A DNA stretch of 34,110 bases from Lachnospiraceae bacterium (lineage in GTDB: Bacteria; Bacillota; Clostridia; Lachnospirales; Lachnospiraceae): the NCBI GenBank assembly GCA_030524525.1, contig JAUNGI010000030.1, forward strand, positions 1 to 34,110, given 5' to 3'. Positions 7,118-14,940 of this stretch are shown here, piece after piece. The notes beneath the pieces are model-generated. The model was not told the DNA's origin, did not search any database, and saw only the letters and a program-made list of their open reading frames with translations. Position 1 is the stretch's first letter. The number at the start of each line of letters is the position of its first letter. A program made the translations under genes and the position numbers.

Positions 7118-9760
7118 TTACGCCTGATACCAGCTCTCCCGCGGTCCCAGATAGGTCTCCGGAAGCTTCTCCCCCGCCGGCGCAAGAACAAGCTTCTGCA
7201 GCACCATTCCGGGGTCGATCGCCAAGATCTTCAGCTCGTTCAAGCCCTGCTGCAGCTCCACCTCCGAAGTGCTGTAACGAATATTCCGCAGAACGTCCTG
7301 ACACCACGGCCAGTTGTAGCAGTCGCCGCCGTTGAAGCCTTCGGGGATCGAATCCACAACATCGATGATGCCGTCCGCCACCTGTACGCCGTAGCGGATC
7401 TTTCCGCCGATCTTCTTCGGATTGCTCGGCGCAAGATACAGGGTCAGCGCATACGTTCCCGCCTCCGGCACTGCCACGCGGTAGATAAGCTTCGGCCCGC
7501 TTCCGTCCGGCGCGTAGGTACGCAGATTCGGAAGCACCTTCAACGAGGAAAGCGTCCGTCCGTAGCCCTTGAGCACCCGCCACTCGGCGCCGTCGCCGCC
7601 CTGCGTCTTTTCGGCAAAATGCTCGGCTTCCACGGAAATGCAGCCCTCCGCCAGCGCAAAGGTTCTCGGCGGCAGCGTCTCCCCACACCAGTCCGGCCTT
7701 GCCTTTGGCGTGCAGTCCGCCTCCGTAAGCCGAAGATGTTCCTCCGTCAGCCTCGTTTCGCATTCCCATACGACCGTCTGGGGCTTTTCGTCCAGCGCCT
7801 GCCACTCGGCAAGCGTATAGACCGCCGGATAATCGGAGCCTTCGTCGTTCCAAGAAACAAAGCCGACATGCTTTGAGGACATCATATGATTCCATTTGCC
7901 TCCGGCGCAGTCGTGATACCGCCGGATCAGCTCCCGGTCGTGTTCGATGCAGCGCTTCGTTTTCTCCGCGTAAGCGTCCGCGAGCGGGCTGCCCTGCGTC
8001 AGCAGCATCCCGTTGATCCCCGCATAGATCTGCATCCGCACCAAATTCAGCGAAGCGACCGCCGGAAAATAAACCAGTTCAAAATAGCTGTCCTGCGCCT
8101 CCGGCAGCAGCGCGTTCCGTCCCTGCTCCGCAAGCTCCTCCAGCCGGTCGCAGGCGGCAAGCATCCGGGCGGCTTCCTTTTCATGCGCCGGATGATAGGT
8201 TTTTCTGGAAAGCGCCTCCGGGCGGCGCAGATTGTTGAGGCGCGTATAGCCCGTCAGCACGCTGCGGACGGCTTCCAGCTTCTCTCCGCCGTTTTCCGGC
8301 TCCGAGAGCCAGCCGCCGAACTGCCGTTTGACCCATTCGAGCGTATAGCGCTCGGTCTCGTTCGGATGCTTGATTCCGTAGGTCTCGTAGTCGTATGCCA
8401 AGTCCAGAAAATACGAAAGCGGCAGCTCCTGCGGCTTCAGGTCGCCCACGTTGACGATCCACAGATCGCGCACGCCGTATTCATACGCCTGCGTCATCTG
8501 CTCCCAGACCTTCGCAAGCGGAGTGCTGTTCACCCATTCGTAGGAGATCGGGCCGCCGTGATAATCGAAGTGATAGTACATGCCGTAGCCGCCCCGATGC
8601 TTCCGCATCTGCTCGTCGGGCAGGGTGCGCATATTGCCGAAATTGTCCTCACAGAGCATGAGGATAACGTCCTCCAGCTCCTCCCAGCCGATCAGCCCTT
8701 TGGCGTCCTCGTTTCCGTAAAAATACGCCTCCACCTCCTTATACAGCGCCAGCATCTGCGGCACCTGAGAAAGGTTTGGGTTGACCTCGGCGGCGATCAG
8801 CTTCCGCTGCTCGCGGATGATGTCCCGCAGAAGCTCGATGTTCTGCGAAAGCGTTGCGTCCGGGCCGAGCATCGACGTATCGCGCTCGCCGCGCATTCCG
8901 ATGGTAATAATATTTTCGAAGCGGCCGCTGCGTGCCAGTCCGTCCCGCCAATAATTCAGAAGCCCCTCGCGGTTCGTGTAATAGTTCCATTCACAGCCGC
9001 ATTTTGTGTCGGCTCCCTTTACCTTATCCCACTCCTCGCTGGCGCGCATGCACGGCTCGTGGTGGGAAAAGCTGATGACCACGCCGTATTCGTCCGCCAG
9101 CTCCTCGTTTGCCAGCCCCGGTCCGTCCAGCGGGAACGAAGCCGACCACATGGCGGGCCACAGATAATTGCCCTTTAAGCGAAGCAGCAGCTCAAAAATT
9201 CGTTGATAGCAGACCGCATTGAAGCCGCCGTTTTTCTCCATCGTCCAATTCCCGAAGGACGGCCATTCGTCGTTGATAAAGAAACCTCGGTAACGAACCG
9301 AAGGCTCCTTGGAAACCGTCTCCACCGCCTCGTCCCAGACAACCTCGCTCTGCGGCTTCGGACGAACGTCCGCAAAATCCACCCACGGGGAAACGCCGAG
9401 CAGCTCGGAAAGGCGGAACAGACCGTAGATCGTTCCCCGCTTATCGCTTCCGCAGACAACGAGCGCCTCGGAAATCTCCGGCGAAAGCTCCTTTACCAGC
9501 CTGATCTCATAGACCTCGCGTTTTCCGGCGATCTCCGGGAAGCCGCCCAGCGCCTCCGCAAGCCGGCTGTGTCCCAACGTCATGGGGACGATACAGGCGT
9601 TCTTCGGTACCGCCGGGGCTTTTACCAGCTCCGGACGCTTCCCGGTGACAAGAAAAACGTCGCCCGCAACCGCCTCCGCGACCCGAACCACGCCGGGCAG
9701 CGCCTGCTCTTCCAAATAAATATCCGCAGCCCCCGTCCGGTCTGCCAAAATAAAATTCAT
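7118..9760 (-). CDS. GH115 alpha-glucuronidase
   Basis: GH115 enzymes remove (4-O-methyl-)glucuronic acid from xylan or related side chains. The 880-residue protein has the family order: an N-terminal alpha/beta domain (to about 150), a TIM barrel entered by RGFFINDEWPSFGNW (158-172), LKGNYLWPAMW (195-205) and SHHEPCMRA (232-240), a helical domain around 460-640, and a C-terminal beta-sandwich from about 680. No signal peptide is visible, so it should act in the cytosol on imported oligosaccharides. GAGGAGG precedes the ATG. It lies between truA and nfeD with short gaps (18 and 30 bases), an odd place for a catabolic enzyme, and far from the rhamnose operon. Exact substrate is not readable from sequence. 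Confidence 0.93.
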   Translation of the reverse strand: MNFILADRTGAADIYLEEQALPGVVRVAEAVAGDVFLVTGKRPELVKAPAVPKNACIVPMTLGHSRLAEALGGFPEIAGKREVYEIRLVKELSPEISEALVVCGSDKRGTIYGLFRLSELLGVSPWVDFADVRPKPQSEVVWDEAVETVSKEPSVRYRGFFINDEWPSFGNWTMEKNGGFNAVCYQRIFELLLRLKGNYLWPAMWSASFPLDGPGLANEELADEYGVVISFSHHEPCMRASEEWDKVKGADTKCGCEWNYYTNREGLLNYWRDGLARSGRFENIITIGMRGERDTSMLGPDATLSQNIELLRDIIREQRKLIAAEVNPNLSQVPQMLALYKEVEAYFYGNEDAKGLIGWEELEDVILMLCEDNFGNMRTLPDEQMRKHRGGYGMYYHFDYHGGPISYEWVNSTPLAKVWEQMTQAYEYGVRDLWIVNVGDLKPQELPLSYFLDLAYDYETYGIKHPNETERYTLEWVKRQFGGWLSEPENGGEKLEAVRSVLTGYTRLNNLRRPEALSRKTYHPAHEKEAARMLAACDRLEELAEQGRNALLPEAQDSYFELVYFPAVASLNLVRMQIYAGINGMLLTQGSPLADAYAEKTKRCIEHDRELIRRYHDCAGGKWNHMMSSKHVGFVSWNDEGSDYPAVYTLAEWQALDEKPQTVVWECETRLTEEHLRLTEADCTPKARPDWCGETLPPRTFALAEGCISVEAEHFAEKTQGGDGAEWRVLKGYGRTLSSLKVLPNLRTYAPDGSGPKLIYRVAVPEAGTYALTLYLAPSNPKKIGGKIRYGVQVADGIIDVVDSIPEGFNGGDCYNWPWCQDVLRNIRYSTSEVELQQGLNELKILAIDPGMVLQKLVLAPAGEKLPETYLGPRESWYQA

Positions 9761-9778
9761 ACGAAGCCTCCTCGTTTT

Positions 9779-10543
9779 CTAATACTCCACGCTCCAAAGC
9801 GTCAGACCGTGCGCCGGCGCCGTTGCCCCCGCCTGCTCCCGGTCCCGGGCGGCAAGGATCGCCCCCATTTGTTCGGGAGGGCGCTTTCCCTCGCCGATCT
9901 CCACGAGGGTGCCCACGATGATCCGAACCATATTCTGCAAAAACCCGTTTCCGGTCACCGAGATCACCAGCTCCGGAAACTCGCCGTCCCCCACCACGGG
10001 AACCGTTTCCTCGATCGTGATGCTTTCTATTGTCCGCACGTTGGACTTTTTCCGGTGGCGGTTTCCGCAGAAGCTTGTAAAGTCATGTTCTCCGAGCAGA
10101 AACGCCGCCGCCTGCCGCATCGCCTCGACCGACAGCTCCGCCGGATAATACCAGAGGTACTGCCGCCCGAACACGGGGCGGGCAAAGCCTGTGCCGATGC
10201 GGTACCGATAGGTCTTTCGTTTCGCGTTCAGCCGCGCATGGAACCGCGCGTCCACGATCCGGGCGTCGGTTACAACGATATCCTTCGGCAGATAGCGGTT
10301 CATCTGTTCCACGATCTTTCCGGGCCCGTAGACCGTATTCACATGAAAATTCGCGACCTGTCCGACCGCATGAACCCCCGCGTCGGTTCGGCCCGAACCC
10401 TGTACCTCAACGTCCTGTTCAAACAGCTTGGAGAGCATCGCCTCCAGTCTGCCCTGTATGGTTTCTTCGGTATTGCCCTGCTTCTGCCAGCCGTCGTAGC
10501 GGCCGCCGTCATATTGCAGGGTAATGCATATATTCTTATTCAA
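9779..10543 (-). CDS. truA: tRNA pseudouridine(38-40) synthase
   Basis: It isomerises uridines 38-40 in the anticodon arm. In the 254-residue protein GRTDAGVHA (51-59) carries the catalytic aspartate D54. Other TruA marks are YDGGRYDGWQKQ (11-22), RFHARLNAKRKTYRY and FLQNMVRIIVGTLVEIG near the C-terminus. The start codon is TTG (10543-10541), since no ATG precedes the conserved N-terminus. GAGG lies about 8 bases upstream, inside the end of the preceding gene, whose TAA stop overlaps the first 8 bases. The TTG and overlap suggest translation coupled to the upstream proline-rich protein. Confidence 0.95.
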   Translation of the reverse strand: MNKNICITLQYDGGRYDGWQKQGNTEETIQGRLEAMLSKLFEQDVEVQGSGRTDAGVHAVGQVANFHVNTVYGPGKIVEQMNRYLPKDIVVTDARIVDARFHARLNAKRKTYRYRIGTGFARPVFGRQYLWYYPAELSVEAMRQAAAFLLGEHDFTSFCGNRHRKKSNVRTIESITIEETVPVVGDGEFPELVISVTGNGFLQNMVRIIVGTLVEIGEGKRPPEQMGAILAARDREQAGATAPAHGLTLWSVEY

Positions 10544-11186
10544 AAGCGGCTTCCTCCGGCGTCGGCGAAGGCTCGACAGGCTCCGCCGTCGGCGTGGGAG
10601 TCTCTGCGGGAGAAGGCTCCGGCGAAGGCTCGGCAGGCGAAGGCGACGCTTCGGGCGATACGTCCGGGCTTGGCTCCGGCGAAGGCTCGGCAGGCGAAGG
10701 CGACGCTTCGGGCGATACGTCCGGACTGGGTTCCGGAGAGAGCTCCGGCGTCACGCCCTGCGAAGGCTCCGCCGTCGGCGCAGCCACCGTCGGAGTCGGC
10801 GTATTGCGAACGATCGGGTCCGAACCGCCGGTGGGTCTTGCGGAATAGCTCGGATGCGCGGAAATATACGCGCGGGGCGTGGGGGTCGCCGTCGTTCCGT
10901 CCGGATTGGTCGGAAGCGGCGCGGTGGTTGCCGTCGGCGAAAGCGACACCGACGCGTCGTCGTCCTTGGCCTCCGGCGTTCTGTCCATAAAGGCAAGCAT
11001 CAGGAACAGCCCCAAAAACACCGCCGTCACCAATGCGCCGCCGTAAAGCATCAGATATTTTTTTTGCAGCCACACCGGCGGCTGCCACTCCTCCGGCTGT
11101 TTTTTCCCGTTTCCCTGCGGCTCCTCCGGAAACAGACTGTCCGGGTCCTGTTCTGCCGTTTCGTTTAATATATCGTCAATTTTCAT
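10536..11186 (-). CDS. proline-rich membrane-anchored protein with tandem repeats
   Basis: This 216-residue protein has a charged cytosolic N-terminus (1-43), one transmembrane segment (about 44-66), and an outer region of about 150 residues made almost only of P, S, T, E, A and D. It contains two near-identical 19-residue repeats encoded by 57-base tandem units. Such tails act as cell-wall spacers or glycosylated stalks. No catalytic domain is present. The ATG at 11186 has GGTGAGG upstream; a longer open frame to 11423 crosses the promoter and a terminator and is rejected. It is the first gene of the operon and overlaps truA. Function unknown. Confidence 0.82.
   Translation of the reverse strand: MKIDDILNETAEQDPDSLFPEEPQGNGKKQPEEWQPPVWLQKKYLMLYGGALVTAVFLGLFLMLAFMDRTPEAKDDDASVSLSPTATTAPLPTNPDGTTATPTPRAYISAHPSYSARPTGGSDPIVRNTPTPTVAAPTAEPSQGVTPELSPEPSPDVSPEASPSPAEPSPEPSPDVSPEASPSPAEPSPEPSPAETPTPTAEPVEPSPTPEEAAFE
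10621..10734. repeat. two 57-base tandem repeats inside a coding region
   Basis: Bases 10621-10677 and 10678-10734 are nearly identical, differing only near the end of the unit (GGGCTTGG versus GGACTGGG). A partial third unit begins further left. They encode the Pro/Ser/Glu repeats of the membrane protein and probably vary in number by slippage. Confidence 0.85.
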
Positions 11187-11214
11187 AATTACCTCACCCA
11201 GCGGAGCAAATTTA

Positions 11215-11230
11215 TTTGCGAAGACGCAAA
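11215..11230 (-). promoter_or_regulatory. leader hairpin upstream of the proline-rich protein gene
   Basis: TTTGCG and CGCAAA form a perfect 6-bp stem with a 4-base loop in the 5' leader, about 20 bases before the ribosome binding site. Role unknown. It has no T run. Confidence 0.3.
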
Positions 11231-11253
11231 CCCGCGCTCCGTATTTGGAGTTT

Positions 11254-11282
11254 AGTGTACCACAAACGCCCGAATGAAACAA
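11254..11282 (-). promoter_or_regulatory. promoter of the truA-to-dusB operon
   Basis: On the - strand TTGTTT (-35) and TACACT (-10) are 17 bases apart, about 65 bases before the ATG at 11186. The boxes are imperfect, but they lie in the only intergenic gap at the head of the operon, just after the previous operon's terminator. Confidence 0.5.
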
Positions 11283-11311
11283 GTAAAAAGGCGGAATATC
11301 TTTTCCAAATA

Positions 11312-11350
11312 AAAAACACACCGCTCCACTCAGGACAACGGTGTGTTTTT
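11312..11350 (-). terminator. terminator of the rhamnose/GH operon
   Basis: Arms 11312-11323 and 11339-11350 form a perfect 12-bp stem (AAAAACACACCG with CGGTGTGTTTTT) with a 15-base loop. On the - strand a T-rich tail follows, about 100 bases after the stop of the last operon gene. Confidence 0.85.
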
Positions 11351-11445
11351 CGACCAAATTTCCCGCCGAAAGGCGATGCGCTCCCGGCTTTCTCCGCGAA
11401 GAATTTCGCCGTACGACCACCATAGCACGAGAGCCGTCCGTTCCC

Positions 11446-12861
11446 TCACTCCACCTTCGCCGGAGCCTCGTACCGGATTCGGAACTGCGGCGGTTTTCTC
11501 AGTTCCGCATAGGAATTAAAATTCCAGTCCGCCCTTCCGTCGTCGTGATTTTCCCCGTCCGCCGGAGGCGCGAAGAGCTTTACCGAAACCGTCTGCCCGC
11601 CCTCAAGACGACGCTTATAAAAAGCGGGCATCAGGTCGATGGTGGCGACCTTGGGGGATTTATAAAACCACCGCCCGTTCATTTCGATCATCAGTCCGAT
11701 CGGGTCGTCAACGGTGATCTCGCAGAATTCGGGGTTCCGCTCAAACGCAACGGAAATTTCCACTCCCTCCGCATCCTCGGAGCCGCCCCAGCGCAGGGTT
11801 ACGGGGAACGAAGCCTCCTCTCCCGAAGTCATCTGCGGCATAAAGTACGGATCAAACAGAATCTCCCTGTAATCGTCCATCAGCGGCTGTTCCACGCCCA
11901 CCGCCGGGTTGTTCGGATCCTCCAGTTCCAATCCAAGCCGCCCCCGGTCCCGGAACTGGTACATGGAAATCCCCGAAAACCACTCCGCGTGGCGATCACG
12001 GAACGCATAGGCAAAGCGCTTGACGGACTCGCCCTGCCCAAACGCCCCGGTAACGTCACCGTCCGTATTGAACTCCGCCGTCGTCATGGGCTTTTTGCCG
12101 CAGAGCGCCGTCAGCCGTTCGGCGGTTTTTTGAAAGCGGCTGTAATAATATTCTACGCCGGAATGATTGTATCTTCCGCCGTCCTTTTCGGCAATATCGT
12201 ACGGCCAGCCGAAATGCAGCGCAAGATAACAGTCCGCGGACCAAATATCCGCCGCCTTGTAAGCCTCCAAAAAGTCCCGCTCATGTTCGATTTCCGAACC
12301 GTCGTCCTTCAAAAAGCCGGCGCAGAACACGGTGCTGACATTGGGCGCTTCTTCCTTAATGATATTATGAAAGCGGACGAAAAAATCCGCAACCTCTTTA
12401 TAAGAAAAGCGCCGATTGTGCGTAAACCAGTCCCCCGCGCACTCGTGGTTGATCCGGATGCGCATCCGTCCGAACGGCTTGAGCTGCCTTGCCACTTGGC
12501 GCAAATCCCCGTCGTCCAAGGAGCAGTCAACGGTAAGCGTTAAAAGCACGTCCTGCCCGTGACGGCGGATATCCCGCATCTGCGCAAAGGGCTGGTCGTT
12601 TTCTCCGTACGGGAAATAGTCGTCGTAGGGATAATCCCACTGATAATGGATCTCCATATCCCTGCACGCCTCGCTGATCCTCTGCGGCCACTGCTTATCC
12701 TTCGGGTAAAGCGTGTACATAATATTGACGCAGCGGTGCGGTCTGCCCAGCTTATGCAAAATGTAATCCTGACAAACGTATTCGGCGCGCTCGCTGCCGT
12801 CGCCCAAGTCCAAACCGCATTTCGCGGCTCCCATATGAATTTTCCTAAACCTGCTTGTCAT
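11446..12861 (-). CDS. putative TIM-barrel glycoside hydrolase, family unassigned
   Basis: This 471-residue protein has no signal peptide. INHECAGDWF (138-147) resembles the acid/base region of clan GH-A enzymes such as GH26 (pattern HExxGxWF). TAEFNTDG (261-268) resembles a strand-7 nucleophile region. So E140 and E263, 123 residues apart, are the candidate catalytic pair (inference). The C-terminal part, from about 345, looks like a beta-sandwich. It overlaps the end of rhaD by 17 bases, and CGGAGGA 8 bases before the ATG lies inside rhaD, so translation is coupled. A second possible start is the ATG at 12834. It is the last gene before the operon terminator. A cytosolic enzyme acting on a rhamnose-containing oligosaccharide fits the context, but the substrate is unknown. 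Confidence 0.75.
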   Translation of the reverse strand: MTSRFRKIHMGAAKCGLDLGDGSERAEYVCQDYILHKLGRPHRCVNIMYTLYPKDKQWPQRISEACRDMEIHYQWDYPYDDYFPYGENDQPFAQMRDIRRHGQDVLLTLTVDCSLDDGDLRQVARQLKPFGRMRIRINHECAGDWFTHNRRFSYKEVADFFVRFHNIIKEEAPNVSTVFCAGFLKDDGSEIEHERDFLEAYKAADIWSADCYLALHFGWPYDIAEKDGGRYNHSGVEYYYSRFQKTAERLTALCGKKPMTTAEFNTDGDVTGAFGQGESVKRFAYAFRDRHAEWFSGISMYQFRDRGRLGLELEDPNNPAVGVEQPLMDDYREILFDPYFMPQMTSGEEASFPVTLRWGGSEDAEGVEISVAFERNPEFCEITVDDPIGLMIEMNGRWFYKSPKVATIDLMPAFYKRRLEGGQTVSVKLFAPPADGENHDDGRADWNFNSYAELRKPPQFRIRYEAPAKVE

Positions 12862-13681
12862 ACAAAAAATCCTCCGAAAGCGTTACGTTGAATTCCTTTG
12901 CCAGCGCGCGGAAGTTTTCCGGCTGAATCGTCTGCCGCTTTGCGCCGCCGGTCACGGACATCACCTTTATCAGGATTTCCGCCGCCTTTTCAATGGTGTG
13001 CATCAGCCCGAACGTGAGATCGAAGCTCTCCCCGGAGCAGAACAGCCCGTGATGCGCCCATACCGCCGCGTCGTATTTCCTCATCAGCCGCGAAGTGGCG
13101 ACGGCAATTTCCCGTCCTCCGGGAACCATCCACGGCACAACGCCGATCCCGTCGGGAAAGACCACCGGACATTCCGTAGCCATTTCCCAAAGCTCCCGCG
13201 TGAACACCCTGTCCTCAAGAGGAAGGAGAAACGTCAGCGCAATAATGTTTGCCGGGTGAGCGTGATAAATGACCCGATGCTTTCCGCCAGCAGCGATCAG
13301 CTTCGCCTCATGGTTCATCAGATGCGCCGGCAGCTCGCTTGTGGGTCTGCCGCCGTTTTTCAGCCCCCAGAGGATTTTATAGCTTTCGCCCTTATCGTCG
13401 AGCCGGAGGATACAGAGCGAGGCTTCGGGGTCGCTTTGCACGTTGCGGAAAAATTTCCCGCTGCCCGTAACCAAAAACGTTTCGTTGGCAAGCTGGGGTA
13501 CGCTTGCGCCCACGGCGTTCCACTCGCCGCCTTTATCGAAATCGTCCGCCATTTCCGCCGCCTCTGCGGCAGTCAAACGATAGGAGAGATTTCCGCCGTT
13601 CCGCTCGTGCCACCCCTGAAGCCAGCCGTCGTTTGCCATGGAAATAAAGCCCTTTACCGCGTTGGATTCTAAAACCTTCAT
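12845..13681 (-). CDS. rhaD: rhamnulose-1-phosphate aldolase
   Basis: It splits L-rhamnulose 1-phosphate into dihydroxyacetone phosphate and L-lactaldehyde, a zinc class II aldolase in the cytosol. The 278-residue protein shows GWHERNGGNLSYRL (about 23-36) at the phosphate site, FLVTGSGKFFRN, the zinc-ligand pair in YHAHPAN, and the third histidine in WAHHGLFCSG, in the order expected for RhaD. Length matches the E. coli enzyme (about 274). It starts 3 bases after the rhaA stop, and its 3' end overlaps the following hydrolase gene by 17 bases. Confidence 0.95.
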   Translation of the reverse strand: MKVLESNAVKGFISMANDGWLQGWHERNGGNLSYRLTAAEAAEMADDFDKGGEWNAVGASVPQLANETFLVTGSGKFFRNVQSDPEASLCILRLDDKGESYKILWGLKNGGRPTSELPAHLMNHEAKLIAAGGKHRVIYHAHPANIIALTFLLPLEDRVFTRELWEMATECPVVFPDGIGVVPWMVPGGREIAVATSRLMRKYDAAVWAHHGLFCSGESFDLTFGLMHTIEKAAEILIKVMSVTGGAKRQTIQPENFRALAKEFNVTLSEDFLYDKQV

Positions 13682-13684
13682 CGT

Positions 13685-14929
13685 CTACCGCCCTCTCTTT
13701 GCAAGTACCTCATTCTCATATCTCTTCACCTCGTCCAGCCACTGCATGCCGGTCGGCACTCCGCATCGTTCGCAGAAAACGTCCCATACGTCGCCGAACG
13801 GCATGGCTTTCAGTTCCTCCTGCAAGACCATCAGCTCGGTCATATTGCCGCCATCCTGAAGCTCCGTCAGCTTCCCGTTGGGCTGCAAAAGGGCGTAGAG
13901 CATCGCCTTCTGAACGCTTCTTACTCCCACAACCCACGCGGCGATCCGATTGATGCTCGCGTCAAAATAATCGGTTGCCGCAAACACTCGGTCAAGGGCG
14001 CCGCAGCGGACGATCTCGCGGCAGATCTCGCGCGTTTCGTCGTCAAACAGGACAACGTGATCGCTGTCCCATCTCACGGGACGGGTAATATGCAGCGCCA
14101 GCTTTTCGTTAAAAAGCAGCAGGGCGGAAATTTTATCCGAAACCACCTCGGTGGGATGATAATGACCGTTGTCCATCAGCGGCGTGATCTTGTTTTTTGC
14201 CGAGTAGCTCAGGCAGAATTCCGCGCTGCCCGTCGTGTAGGACTCCGCGCCGATGCCGAAAACCTTCGATTCCAAGGTCACATAGACCTTGCTCTTATCG
14301 TAGTCCACGGAAAGGATCTCATCGAGGCTCTCCTTAAAGCGCTTTCTCGGCAGATAGCGGCTTGCCGGAATGTCCTTGAAGCCGTCGGGGATCCAGATGT
14401 TCATAACGCAGGGGAATCCCGTTTCCGCCGCGAAATATTCGGAGATCCGGAGGCATGCCTTACAATGCTCGATCCAATACCGGCGGACGCTTTCGTCGGG
14501 ACTTGACAGGGTAAGCCCGTCCTTTACCATCGGATGCGCAAACATCGTAGGATTGAAATCCAATCCCATATGACGCTCCTTCGCAAATTCCACCCATTTT
14601 TCAAAATGCTTCGGCGCAACCTTATCCCTGCCCTCCGTATTGCCAATGGCATAGGAAGCGTGGAGATTCAATTTATGAGTCCCGCCGATCAAAGACAGCG
14701 CCCGATCGAGATCCGCCATCAGTTCTTCGGGCGTGGTCGCCCTGCCGATGTAATTTCCGGTGGTCTGAATGCCGCCGCTCAGTTCCTTGCTGCCGTCAAA
14801 GCCGATCACGTCGTCCCCCTGCCAGCAGTGAACGGAAATCGGGAATTTTGCAAGCGCGTCGATCGCCTGCTCCACGTCAACGCCGATCGCCGCATACCTT
14901 TCCTTTGCATATTCATAGCGTTCTTTCAT
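13685..14929 (-). CDS. rhaA: L-rhamnose isomerase
   Basis: It converts L-rhamnose to L-rhamnulose using divalent metal in a TIM barrel. The 414-residue protein has the family N-terminus (ISVHCWQGDDVIGF near 31-44), GTHKLNLHASYAI, FNPTMFAHPMVKDGLTLSSPD and DNGHYHPTEVVSDKISALLLF, which hold the metal and substrate ligands. Length agrees with RhaA of other bacteria (about 418). AAGGAGGG precedes the ATG at ideal spacing, 11 bases after the rhaB stop, so rhaB, rhaA and rhaD are one transcript. Confidence 0.97.
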   Translation of the reverse strand: MKERYEYAKERYAAIGVDVEQAIDALAKFPISVHCWQGDDVIGFDGSKELSGGIQTTGNYIGRATTPEELMADLDRALSLIGGTHKLNLHASYAIGNTEGRDKVAPKHFEKWVEFAKERHMGLDFNPTMFAHPMVKDGLTLSSPDESVRRYWIEHCKACLRISEYFAAETGFPCVMNIWIPDGFKDIPASRYLPRKRFKESLDEILSVDYDKSKVYVTLESKVFGIGAESYTTGSAEFCLSYSAKNKITPLMDNGHYHPTEVVSDKISALLLFNEKLALHITRPVRWDSDHVVLFDDETREICREIVRCGALDRVFAATDYFDASINRIAAWVVGVRSVQKAMLYALLQPNGKLTELQDGGNMTELMVLQEELKAMPFGDVWDVFCERCGVPTGMQWLDEVKRYENEVLAKRGR

Positions 14930-14940
14930 AGCCGCCCTCC

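Noticed and set aside
10621-10734. Tandem repeats as a possible CRISPR-like array.
   Set aside because: The units are directly adjacent with no spacers and are translated as part of a proline-rich protein.
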